From: CAZFQG01 sp964520785
GTDB lineage: Bacteria; Planctomycetota; Planctomycetia; Pirellulales; Thermoguttaceae
Length of the DNA: 34,363 nucleotides
NCBI GenBank assembly: GCA_964520785.1
Contig: CAZFQG010000050.1
Location: forward strand, 1 to 34,363
Direction: 5' to 3'
Under the pieces are notes generated by a model that saw only the letters and a program-made list of their open reading frames with translations, ran no database searches and was not told where the DNA came from. The translations under genes were made by a program, and so were the position numbers. Of this stretch, positions 9,021 to 16,491 are shown piece by piece. Within the stretch, counting starts at the first letter, position 1. Each line of letters opens with the position of its first letter.

Positions 9021-9164
9021 GGCGGACTCCGGTTGGCTGTGGCTTCCTCGCATTTCACGTGGTCAAGTTGGGTGCGATGATGGCGAAAGGGGACGCCAAT
9101 ACTAAAAGTGGGTTCATCGCGACCGGACAGCATCGGCAAGCATCGGCGATTCGTACGTAGTCCC

Positions 9165-9827
9165 TCATATTTCATACTCACGAACTAGAAAAAAATCACG
9201 ATCGAGGTTTGGATCGAGTACGGCGAATGCTTGTTCACTAAGAAGCTTGACTCCGTAGGCGAGAATTGGATAGTCCTGAAGCATTTGGGGGCACAAACGA
9301 ATCACGCTCTCCTCTTCCATCGGTGGAGTTCGTTCCACAATGGTTATCTCCTTTGCCGAAGGGTAGTTGTCGATCACGTCTTTCCAGGCCCAGGTTCGGA
9401 TTTCAAAGTACCGGCCTATTCTGCCATGGAATTCCGGGTTGTCGGGCAACGTGCGGAGCAAGTCGCACGGATCGCCCCACCCCCACCTTTCACCCCAATC
9501 CATGTCCTCCTTCACGTAGTCTACATCCACGAGACGTTTGAAGAGGACCGGCGCGATCCGAAGACTGTGGAAGGTCTTTAGTTGATTCGCTACGGCTTCC
9601 GATACGACTAGGTGGTTACTTGGCTGACAGATTGGCGGGATTCGGTGTATTGTGCGAGATATTATCAGAGGGCTAGCCGATTCAACATCGGCCCAAACGA
9701 CAGGATCGTGCGGGGATTCCTTTCCCTCTCGCTCCGCCAGACCGTGGAACATATCGTAATGGAACGATTTGATGCGTTCGTTGTCAATGAAATTCGAAAC
9801 AACGGCAAGGGTATAGAACTTCGTCAT
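9165..9827 (-). CDS. Immunity-like protein, first tandem copy
   Basis: This is the 220-residue paralogue of 8358-9020, with identical length and start context (CGGAGTCCGTC before ATG). Conserved blocks are MTKFY.LAVVSNFIDNERIKSF, FKRLVDVDYVK.DMDWG.RWGW, RTWAWKDVIDNYPSAKEIT and DPNLDRDFFLVREYE. Variable patches lie near residues 36-52, 73-88 and 181-205. The gene starts 26 bp after the stop of the Ala-rich gene at 9853, so the two are probably co-transcribed. Both paralogues look less G+C-rich than the flanking genes, in line with acquired DNA. An immunity role against the upstream product is an inference from gene order and duplication. No enzymatic motif is visible. Confidence 0.8.
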   Translation of the reverse strand: MTKFYTLAVVSNFIDNERIKSFHYDMFHGLAEREGKESPHDPVVWADVESASPLIISRTIHRIPPICQPSNHLVVSEAVANQLKTFHSLRIAPVLFKRLVDVDYVKEDMDWGERWGWGDPCDLLRTLPDNPEFHGRIGRYFEIRTWAWKDVIDNYPSAKEITIVERTPPMEEESVIRLCPQMLQDYPILAYGVKLLSEQAFAVLDPNLDRDFFLVREYEI

Positions 9828-9852
9828 GACGGACTCCGTTTTCTACGGATTC

Positions 9853-10785
9853 TCAGGGTCGGTTCGGGCGCGATGACGGTGTTGGCGGATCCCACGACGG
9901 GAACGGAGTGCCCAGTGTATCCAGACCGTCGAGAAGGCCTTGCTGGGCCCGCCACGCCTCGTTCAACTCCTCTTGATATTCCATCCAACCATCGATTGCG
10001 GATTGGTCCCAGGCCTCTGGATCAAAACGAATCTCGTCATCATAACCCAACGTTGTCGGACCGAGTCCCAGGGGTTCAAAGCTGGGGCCCTCGCCGTCCT
10101 CGGCCATCGCGGCTTCAACCAGGAGCCCTACGACGAATCCAACAACCGGCACCTTTTTCACAAGGCCACGCATTGCACCTCGGCCCTTGGAAGCACCACG
10201 GCGCGCGGCGCCCGTCGCCGCGTCCTCCGCCACTTCGCCGGCGATCTTCCTTGCGGCCTTTGCCGCCGCCTCCGCGGTCTCGCGCGCGAGCCGCCTGCGA
10301 GCTGCTCGCTCCGCTGCCTCGTAGGCCGCTTTCGCCATCTCATAGGGGAATTTCGCGGCGAACCCCAGTTTCCGCAATTTGTATTTGCGGATCATTTCCT
10401 TCAGTTGTCCGTCAATCATCTCCTTCGTGATCTTGATTCCCTTGTCCCAGGTATTGGGTGTCTCTTGGTAGGACCACACGTTCAATCCGCGAAGCGTGGG
10501 AACTCCCTTGGCAATGATGAGATTCATCGCGAGTGGATCAACCTCGCTCAGTTGGCTATCGGACATGCCGAGAAGCCGGTCCTGGGTCCATCCCGAGTAG
10601 TCTCGCTCCCAGTCCACGTTGTCCGCAACGCGAACCGGACATGACAAACCGCAGTGCTGTATCATGGAGCCATAACCCCTTCCCCTAGCGGAGGCGATTG
10701 AGTTTCTTTCGAACGATGCCGATATTTTAGAGTCTGGCGGCTGCGGTCGCAAGTACCGGTTGCGAAGTTTTTCGAGGGAGTCCAT
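9853..10785 (-). CDS. Ala-rich protein with hydrophobic segment; candidate toxin or effector
   Basis: I do not recognise this 310-residue protein with confidence. Residues about 75-105 (LSEVDPLAMNLIIAKGVPTLRGLNV) recall a segment found N-terminal to transglutaminase-like domains in planctomycetes, but no Cys-His-Asp catalytic set follows. Residues about 160-215 are a charged, Ala/Arg-rich, probably helical stretch. Then comes one hydrophobic segment, VPVVGFVVGLLVEAAMA (about 222-238), and an acidic tail (DPEAWDQSAIDGWMEYQEELNEAW) ending in Pro-rich sequence. There is no signal peptide. No good ribosome site precedes the ATG at 10785, so the start is tentative. Two near-identical genes follow 26 bp downstream, the arrangement expected of a toxin or effector with duplicated immunity genes. 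A chaperone or structural role remains possible. Confidence 0.6.
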   Translation of the reverse strand: MDSLEKLRNRYLRPQPPDSKISASFERNSIASARGRGYGSMIQHCGLSCPVRVADNVDWERDYSGWTQDRLLGMSDSQLSEVDPLAMNLIIAKGVPTLRGLNVWSYQETPNTWDKGIKITKEMIDGQLKEMIRKYKLRKLGFAAKFPYEMAKAAYEAAERAARRRLARETAEAAAKAARKIAGEVAEDAATGAARRGASKGRGAMRGLVKKVPVVGFVVGLLVEAAMAEDGEGPSFEPLGLGPTTLGYDDEIRFDPEAWDQSAIDGWMEYQEELNEAWRAQQGLLDGLDTLGTPFPSWDPPTPSSRPNRP

Positions 10786-10956
10786 CCAGATCGCGAGATA
10801 TCTTTTCCTGTTTCTCTCAGATTACGCATATTGCTTCCGGGAGAGACGAAACGCCTTGGGTAGACGTCCCGCCTCGCGTCATTCCCATTCATTCTCAACA
10901 TACCCCTTTTTCACGCTTCTCCAAGCCGTATGATTCGCAACAATCACTTTCGGGTC

Positions 10957-11026
10957 CCTGCAAGTCGGCTTTTCGACGAACCTGGCAAGGCTGCTGGACT
11001 CGCAGCCCGACGCCGTCTCACCCCTT
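10957..11026 (+). pseudogene. Relic fragment of a second nucleoside hydrolase gene
   Basis: These 70 bp match 7771-7840, inside the intact nucleoside hydrolase gene, at about 65 of 70 positions. They still read LQVGFSTNLARLLDSQPDA in the same sense. The match stops abruptly at the stop codon of the minus-strand methyltransferase (11025-11027). A shorter likeness to the hydrolase 3' region (TTCACGCTT..CCAAGCCG) lies at 10909-10927. It is too short to function and marks a past duplication or rearrangement around the 8.4-10.8 kb module. Confidence 0.8.
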
Positions 11027-12050
11027 ACTTCGACGCCGTCAGGAACAGATTCGCGCCGGTCCGGTCGCTGCCTACGCTGAAGGCGCTTCGCGGAACGCCG
11101 GCGGCGATGGCCAATTCCCGCATTTGGGTCTCGCCGCGGTAGGTGAGATACCAGTTGGCGACCCATTCCATGTACGCCCTGGTCGGATTGTGGGGCGCGA
11201 AATTGCCGACGAACATGAGTCCCCCTTCGGCGAGGCGGTTCCAGAACATCGCCAGATTGGCGACCGCGGCCGCGTCGTCGAAGTAGTCGAACAGCCCCGG
11301 GCAGACCAAGAAGTGGGGCGTGCCGAACCGCTCTCCCAGCCCTCGGGCCGCCAGGCGGAAGAGGTTTTCCCGCGGACAGGAGACCGCCTCGCTTGGAAGC
11401 CACTTGCGGAGATGGGCCGCGGCATGATCGGCGGCGCCGGGGTCGAGGTCGAGGAGGGTCGCGCGGAGGCACGACAGCCGCTCGCCGTCGAGCATCGCGC
11501 AGGCGCGGCGGAGGTCGAGGGCCGGCCCGGGCTGGAACCCGACGTAGCGGTACTCGCCGACCGGCCGCGAATAGAGGTGCCAGACCAGCGCGCTCGTCGC
11601 CTGCCGCGTCCGGGACGCGACCGCGGCGGGGGCCGCCTGGGCGAGGAAGTAGCGGTCGAAGATGCCGCCCAGGGGGTCCGCGGCCTGGCGGTGCTCGCAA
11701 ATCGCTTCGAGTAATTCATAGTCGCCGGCGTACCCCAGCGGCTTCGTCCGGGCGCGGTGTTGCAGCCAACCACGGCGCAACAGGGGTTCGACCGGTTCCC
11801 AAAACGCGCCCGAGGCCGGCTGGTTCTCCTTCCCCCACCTCCCACTCGCCGCGAGGGCGGTCATGGTTCTCGTCATCGCCGCGTCGACCAGCGCCTCGGC
11901 AAGGGGCTCGTTGGTCCACTCGCGCGTGAGGATACGGATCCGCTCCAACTCCGCGGCAAGCGCCTCCCCCTGTTCCCGCGCGAGCGCCACCAGCGCATCA
12001 TCGGAAAGCGGGGAAGGGTTCGGAGTGTTTCCAAGAGGCAGAAAGGCCAT
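11025..12050 (-). CDS. SAM-dependent methyltransferase, PhcB-like
   Basis: The 341-residue protein has a helical N-terminal part (1-100), a linker reading RTKPLGYAGDYELLEAI, and a class I methyltransferase fold. A degenerate SAM-binding loop VGFQPGPALDLRRA is followed by an acidic residue in LLDLDPGAAD, then CPGLFDYFDD and the late LAEGGLMFVGNFAPHNPTRAYMEW. The order and the GYAGDYELL and GLFDYF motifs match proteins annotated as 3-hydroxypalmitate methyl ester (PhcB-type) synthases; the family is assigned from memory. The usual GxGxG loop is replaced by FQPGP, so SAM binding is probable but not certain. The ATG at 12050 lacks a clear ribosome site. A G-rich tract (12067-12095) lies just upstream. 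No quorum-sensing partner genes are present nearby. Confidence 0.75.
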   Translation of the reverse strand: MAFLPLGNTPNPSPLSDDALVALAREQGEALAAELERIRILTREWTNEPLAEALVDAAMTRTMTALAASGRWGKENQPASGAFWEPVEPLLRRGWLQHRARTKPLGYAGDYELLEAICEHRQAADPLGGIFDRYFLAQAAPAAVASRTRQATSALVWHLYSRPVGEYRYVGFQPGPALDLRRACAMLDGERLSCLRATLLDLDPGAADHAAAHLRKWLPSEAVSCPRENLFRLAARGLGERFGTPHFLVCPGLFDYFDDAAAVANLAMFWNRLAEGGLMFVGNFAPHNPTRAYMEWVANWYLTYRGETQMRELAIAAGVPRSAFSVGSDRTGANLFLTASK

Positions 12051-12066
12051 GAGTATCGGTCAATGT

Positions 12067-12095
12067 GAGGGGAGGGGGAGGGGTGAAGGGGCAGG
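12067..12095 (+). other. G-rich tract with quadruplex potential
   Basis: Five runs of four to five G separated by 1-4 nt lie directly upstream of the methyltransferase start, on the strand opposite its mRNA. This meets the usual pattern for a DNA G-quadruplex on the template strand. No function is shown. Confidence 0.6.
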
Positions 12096-12180
12096 GGACA
12101 AAGGGGGCAATGTACTTCTGGTTCTGGCTCAATACATTCCGCCCCCTTGGGGCTCGATTCTGCCGGGCTGCTTCCTTTTC

Positions 12181-12201
12181 CCTAGGGCTTACGCCACTAG
12201 G
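12181..12201. repeat. Short palindromic element CCTAG..CTAGG
   Basis: CCTAGGGC-TTAC-GCC-A-CTAGG folds into an 8-bp stem with one bulged A and a 4-nt loop. It sits in the 244-bp gap between the methyltransferase and the ketopantoate reductase. Similar 'CTAGGGCTTACGCC' sequences are, as I recall, scattered in planctomycete genomes; that is memory, not a search. Nothing else in this gap can be called a gene. Confidence 0.35.
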
Positions 12202-12294
12202 CTATTTCCTTATCCCCCGTCGGAGTTATATATGTGGCCCCTCATCTGATTTCAGTACTCCGTTTCTCGGGAACACGCCGCACAATTCACTTAC

Positions 12295-13260
12295 TCACTC
12301 CATCACTCTGCCCCTCCCCCCTTCCTCCAGAAACCGCACCTGTTCGACGACTGTCCGGTTCACGGGGACGTCTATGCCGTGCTCGTCACCCAGCCGGACG
12401 ACGGCGCCGTTGAGGGCGTCGATTTCGGTGCGGCGGCCGGCGCGGATGTCTTGGAGCATCGATGACTCGTGGCCGGCGGTGGGGGGGAGCATCGTCGCGT
12501 AAAAGGCCTGGAGATAACCGGCGGCATCGTCCCAGTGGGTGGCTCCCCCGGCGGCTTCCATTACGGCGAATGTCTCTTCGGCAAGCCGCAGCATGAGAAA
12601 CCGGCCGTGGGACGATTCCCCGAGCCGGCCGTATGGGACCTGGAAGATCGCGCCCAACGGATTGAGCAACCCATTGTAAAGTATTTTCGCCCAGAGGTCC
12701 TTACCGACATCCTTCACGACCCGGCAGGGCATATCTCCGGCGGAGAGGACCTCGCGGAACGGCGCGAGCTTACCGGCCGGAATGCGCTCCATGTGCCCCA
12801 CATGCACCGGCGCCGCATGGACGGTGATCCGGCTCTCGTTGAGGCGCGGACGGCAGAAGCCGGTAATCACTCGCGCGCTGAACACGGCCTGCATGGGGAA
12901 GAACCGGCGAAAGGTCTCGTAGTTGCCGTAGCCGTTCTGGCACAGCAGGAGGGTCTCGATCTTCAGTCGCTTCGCATGCGCAGCGAGGTCTTCGGCCGCG
13001 GCCTCGCTATCGAACGACTTGGTCGCGACACAGACGACGTCAAACGGTCCGTCCGGTACCTCGGCAAGAGTGGGATAGGCCGCGAAGGCCGAAGGGGGCG
13101 CCTCGAACCGGCCAAAGATTCCCTCGCGGACGATTCCGTCTCGGCGGAGCGCGTCGCAGGTCGCGGGTCGCGCAACGATGGCGACGTCTTGACCGGACTT
13201 CAACAGGCATCCGGCCAGTCCCAATCCGACGGCTCCTCCGCCGTAAACGAGAATCTTCAT
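12295..13260 (-). CDS. panE: 2-dehydropantoate 2-reductase family protein (ketopantoate reductase)
   Basis: The 321-residue length is typical for ApbA/PanE enzymes, which reduce ketopantoate to pantoate with NADPH in coenzyme A synthesis. The N-terminal Rossmann domain starts MKILVYGGGAVGLGLAG. The conserved Asn is in LLLCQNGYGN (about 110), the catalytic Lys in DLWAKILYNGLLNPL (about 190), and the C-terminal helical domain carries HESSMLQDIRAGRRTEIDALNG (about 265-285) with the conserved Glu/Ser/Asp. All key residues are therefore present. No clear ribosome site precedes the ATG. It does not sit with other pantothenate genes, and paralogous 2-hydroxyacid reductases share this fold, so the precise substrate is inferred. 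Confidence 0.85.
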   Translation of the reverse strand: MKILVYGGGAVGLGLAGCLLKSGQDVAIVARPATCDALRRDGIVREGIFGRFEAPPSAFAAYPTLAEVPDGPFDVVCVATKSFDSEAAAEDLAAHAKRLKIETLLLCQNGYGNYETFRRFFPMQAVFSARVITGFCRPRLNESRITVHAAPVHVGHMERIPAGKLAPFREVLSAGDMPCRVVKDVGKDLWAKILYNGLLNPLGAIFQVPYGRLGESSHGRFLMLRLAEETFAVMEAAGGATHWDDAAGYLQAFYATMLPPTAGHESSMLQDIRAGRRTEIDALNGAVVRLGDEHGIDVPVNRTVVEQVRFLEEGGRGRVME

Positions 13261-13404
13261 GCCACGTTATCCGGCCTTCCTACTAAATACGGACGAATCT
13301 TTCGGATGCGACACGAACCACCGGCGCTCGCGGATCCGAGAGCCGACGCTCCGGTTCACTCAAACGAAAGAGGCCTTCAGCCACCGTGCATCGACCGATT
13401 CCGT

Positions 13405-15000
13405 CTACTCCTCGGCCTCTCCCTGAGCGTCTTCCTCGCCAACCGGTTCCGCCTCTTCCTCCTCCGTCTTTCCGAGGAAGATAAAAACGACGGCGACGAT
13501 CAATATCCCAATCGCCGGCGCGAAGAAGATGGAATGCCACCGGTGTGCCTGCGCCGCCAACCATTCCTCGCGCGTCAGGAGGATTTTTTCGTCCGCGAGT
13601 TTATCGGCGGAAACGCCCTCGCGCTCGGCGGCAATCTCGCGGAAGACGTTTTCCAGGTCCTCGACACTGTACCTTATTTCACCATAGACGAGCCCGTCCT
13701 CGGATATCTCCCGAAGTTCTTCAAGCGTGATGACGTTATCGCGGTTCTTGTCGACATCCGTCCCGAGATGCCTCTTTTCGGCGGCGTCTTCTTTACCGAA
13801 AAACAGTCCCTTCACCGTACCCGCGATGTCGAGATAGCGCCAAGCGCTGTCCTGCGTGGTGGGATCCTCCCAGAGCGGGAGAGAGACTCCCGCGGTCTGC
13901 GAAGCGACCGCCATTTTGGTGATCGCCGGAGGATAACGGTCCATCATCGCGCCCGCCAATTGGGCCCCCGCGAATTGCCCTACGCCCAGCAGGAGGAACG
14001 CCAGCAGGCTTTGGACGCTCGCCTTGTATTGCTCCGGAGCTTTCTTGTTTCCATACATGTACGCGCCCACGTAGAGAAACGCGTAGCATAAACCGTGCAG
14101 AAGCAGACCAAGCAGGGCGAAGGTGAACGCGGGATTCATGAACAGGAAATATCTTGCCACCCACGCCAACATGCCGAGGACGAGGACCCATTTCAAACCG
14201 ATTCTCGTGACGAACACCGGTAACAGAACCATGAACAGGATCTCGGAGACCTGATTCAGCGTTCCCAGTGCCAGGGGCGAAGGGTATCCTCGCTGACCGA
14301 GCATCGAGCCCACGACGGCGAAGTACAAGCCGCAGGCGGGAATACTCGCCAGAAACGCGCAAATGACGAAGATGGCAAACGGCCCGTCGGCCAGAAGCTT
14401 GAGGGCGCCGAGTCCCAAAACGTCTCCCCCCTCGGAACCCTTGGGGGGCGTGTTCGGCAAAGTCAGGCAGTAGGCGGCCAGCACCAGGCTGATAACTCCG
14501 GCGACGACGAAGAACCATGAAGACGCCATGCCCCCGCAGACGATTTCCACGAAAATATTGACGGCGATCCAGCCGAGCGTCCCGAAAACGAAAACCCGCG
14601 GGGCATAGTCGGGGTTCGGAAGGTGTTTGAATACGACCGAATTGACCAAAGCGATCGTCGGCATGAAAAAGACGCCATGCAGGATCATGAGCGTCATCAG
14701 TAGGCCGAAACTCTCCGTGAACCCGCACGCGACAAGGCAAAGTCCGCTCAACGTATGCAACACGGCGACGACGAACTGGGCCGGAAAGTAGCGGTCGGCG
14801 ATGGGCCCGATGAATAAGGGCGAGATGATCGCGCCCAAAGGAATCGCCGAATAGAGCCAACCCACTTGGGCGCCCGAGAAACCCAAGACTTGCGTAGCGA
14901 ACCCGCCCAAGGCGATCGCCCAGCCTCCCCAAATCGCGAATTCCAGGAAGTACGCGATCGAAAGGCGTGTTCTTACGAAAGGAGTAGGTCCAGATTCCAT
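13405..15000 (-). CDS. MFS transporter of the nucleoside:H+ symporter type with C-terminal EF-hand insert
   Basis: The start is set at the ATG at 15000 (MESGPTPFVRTRLS), which has GAGGAC 8 nt upstream; the GTG at 15045 lacks a ribosome site. The ~531 residues hold about eleven membrane helices, then a soluble segment (about 385-475 from this start), one last helix (IFFAPAIGILIVAVVFIFLG) and an acidic tail. The motif FAIWGGWAIALGGF and general layout match NupG/XapB-type nucleoside transporters. The soluble segment contains a canonical 12-residue EF-hand loop, DKNRDNVITLEE (Ca ligands D1, N3, D5, backbone 7, E12), and a degenerate partner near DKLADEKILLTREE. Calcium or divalent-ion sensing is inferred. 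The nearby nucleoside hydrolase fits a role in nucleoside uptake, but the two are not in one operon. Confidence 0.85.
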   Translation of the reverse strand: MESGPTPFVRTRLSIAYFLEFAIWGGWAIALGGFATQVLGFSGAQVGWLYSAIPLGAIISPLFIGPIADRYFPAQFVVAVLHTLSGLCLVACGFTESFGLLMTLMILHGVFFMPTIALVNSVVFKHLPNPDYAPRVFVFGTLGWIAVNIFVEIVCGGMASSWFFVVAGVISLVLAAYCLTLPNTPPKGSEGGDVLGLGALKLLADGPFAIFVICAFLASIPACGLYFAVVGSMLGQRGYPSPLALGTLNQVSEILFMVLLPVFVTRIGLKWVLVLGMLAWVARYFLFMNPAFTFALLGLLLHGLCYAFLYVGAYMYGNKKAPEQYKASVQSLLAFLLLGVGQFAGAQLAGAMMDRYPPAITKMAVASQTAGVSLPLWEDPTTQDSAWRYLDIAGTVKGLFFGKEDAAEKRHLGTDVDKNRDNVITLEELREISEDGLVYGEIRYSVEDLENVFREIAAEREGVSADKLADEKILLTREEWLAAQAHRWHSIFFAPAIGILIVAVVFIFLGKTEEEEAEPVGEEDAQGEAEE

Positions 15001-15263
15001 CGTGCTTGTCCTCAAGGATTTGAAGGGTGCGGTCGCGAAACCCACCGCGAGACGTCAGTGACCGAATTGGGACGCGGAAGCGGCCAACCCGGCGCAGCGA
15101 CCGAAAGAACCCGTTCGCCGGAGGGCTGCCGGAGTGTCCGGCCCATCATTAGGAGACGATTATAGAGGAACGAGTCTGCGCTGAAAAGCCGTACCGGGAT
15201 GGAATTCGTTCAAGCCCTGGTGAAAATACCGCGGGGGGATGAAATCTCGAAAAACAGGTGCCT

Positions 15264-16205
15264 CTAGCCGAGAAACAGCTTGTAGAACATCAGCCCCGCC
15301 AGCAGGCACGTGACCGCACCAACTATCGTGCGAAGGAACGTCTCGTTCAGGCGGCGGACCACAGTCGTGGCGAGGGGGACGGACATCAGCGCGCCCAGCG
15401 CCATGGGAAGGGCGAGCGACCAGTCCGGCCCGTGCTCCGTGCCGACGGCAGTGACGACCGCGTACGTCACCAATCCGGCGAGACAGGTGAAAGACTCCGC
15501 CATAGAGGTAATCGCAACTGCCTGCTTTGGGGATAATCCGGAGACCACCTGGCCGGACGTTACCAATGGGCCGTATCCTCCACCGCTGATCGCCTTGTTG
15601 AACGCGGCGACCGCCCCCAGGGTGATCATGTGGCCGGGCCGGTAGCGGAACCGCCTCCGCGCGGTGACGAGGGTGATGATGCCCACGCTCATAATGATGG
15701 CCGCCACCAGGGTCTTCACGACGTCCTTCGGAATGCTGCACGTGGCCAGTTTTACGCCAACGATCACGCCGATGACGCTGAGGACCGAGAGCATCAACAC
15801 GGTTCCCCTGGCCTGTTTATCCCGGACGAAATCGACGTTTCCGTCACGGTGGTGCATCAGTCCGGCGGCCGCGCCGGCGAGGCACTCGCTCAGAAGAATG
15901 CAGGGGACGATTTGGTGGAGTTCGAAACCGAAGACGAGCATGAGTACCGGCGTTAGTGCCGTACCATACCCCATTCCCAGGCTAGAATCCACGAACTCCA
16001 GAACCAAAGAGAGGAGAAAGACCCCCAGGATCATTTGGGCCGAGAGATTACCGGTCACGGCGGGAAAAACCTCGGCCTGGGTGATCAGACAACCGATCCC
16101 CATAACCCCCACAATGGTGAAAAAGGCTACCGTCCAGAGGAGAAACCGGCGCTTCGGAAATGCCGCCGTCGCGGCTCTTGTTTCCACCAGTGTGCTAGCT
16201 GACAC
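15264..16205 (-). CDS. TauE/SafE-family anion (sulfite/sulfoacetate-type) exporter
   Basis: The GTG at 16205 is chosen because AGGAG lies 7 nt upstream; a TTG at 16211 would be too close to that site. The ~313 residues form eight or nine hydrophobic segments arranged as two homologous halves. FVDSSLGMGYGTALTPVL in the first half and FNKAISGGGYGPLVTSGQ in the second are the two signature re-entrant motifs of TauE/SafE permeases. Family members move sulfite, sulfoacetate or related small organosulfur anions across the inner membrane; the substrate here is unknown. A near-perfect sigma-54 promoter (16256-16271) faces this gene, and a sigma-54 activator is divergently encoded, so expression is probably induced by that activator. 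Confidence 0.9.
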   Translation of the reverse strand: MSASTLVETRAATAAFPKRRFLLWTVAFFTIVGVMGIGCLITQAEVFPAVTGNLSAQMILGVFLLSLVLEFVDSSLGMGYGTALTPVLMLVFGFELHQIVPCILLSECLAGAAAGLMHHRDGNVDFVRDKQARGTVLMLSVLSVIGVIVGVKLATCSIPKDVVKTLVAAIIMSVGIITLVTARRRFRYRPGHMITLGAVAAFNKAISGGGYGPLVTSGQVVSGLSPKQAVAITSMAESFTCLAGLVTYAVVTAVGTEHGPDWSLALPMALGALMSVPLATTVVRRLNETFLRTIVGAVTCLLAGLMFYKLFLG

Positions 16206-16255
16206 GTTCAAGCTCCTACCAAATTCACGGTTCTTTCCATTTGGCCCTGTCGAAG

Positions 16256-16271
16256 AGCAACCCGCGTGCCA
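16256..16271 (-). promoter_or_regulatory. Sigma-54 (-24/-12) promoter of the TauE/SafE gene
   Basis: Read on the minus strand the site is TGGCACGCGGGTTGCT, which fits the sigma-54 consensus TGGCACG-N4-TTGC. The GG (16270-16269) and GC (16258-16257) are separated by exactly 10 bp. The predicted start of transcription is near 16245, leaving a ~40-nt leader before the GTG start of the exporter. A sigma-54 activator gene lies on the other side, in keeping with local control. Confidence 0.85.
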
Positions 16272-16349
16272 ATTGGGCTATATCCGTTTTTCGGGAACGA
16301 TAGTGGGCCGGTACAGACGGTTGCAGGGGTAAATCCAGGTCAATCCACG

Positions 16350-16414
16350 CGAATTCGGGATTGTCGCGACGAATGCCGTGATATATACTGCAACCTGCCC
16401 GTTTTATTTAACGG
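16350..16414. promoter_or_regulatory. Candidate upstream activator sites in the divergent intergenic region
   Basis: Three short palindromes lie 80-160 bp upstream of the predicted sigma-54 promoter: CGAATTCG (16350-16357), GTCGCGAC (16363-16370, with near-symmetric flanks) and CCGTT-N6-AACGG (16399-16414). This is where an enhancer-binding activator would bind. Which one, if any, is used cannot be told from sequence. Confidence 0.3.
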
Positions 16415-16491
16415 CCGCGTCGTTTCATTTCGCGGCAATAGCTCCTACGGCCCCACAATGGCGGGGCTGGTGTAGCGCCCGAGGATGTCCA

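Larger units (their letters stand above)
8358..9827 (-). repeat. Tandem gene duplication (two 663-bp units)
   Basis: Units 8358-9020 and 9165-9827 have the same length and orientation and are separated by 144 bp. Long stretches are identical at the nucleotide level, for example around 8550-8580 and 9368-9398. Their ribosome-site regions and 3' flanks are also similar, so the duplication included flanking DNA. Confidence 0.9.

Noticed and set aside
10879..11700. 273-codon minus-strand open frame
   Set aside because: Pro/Arg-rich out-of-frame reading of the methyltransferase gene running into the nucleoside hydrolase relic; no protein features.
12469..14091. 540-codon plus-strand open frame spanning the ketopantoate reductase and transporter genes
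   Set aside because: It crosses two well-supported minus-strand genes and reads as low-complexity shadow sequence.
16378..16491. N-terminal extension of the sigma-54 activator
   Set aside because: The extension is Cys/Phe/Ala-rich without coding character. GAGGA 6 nt before the ATG at 16492 defines the start.
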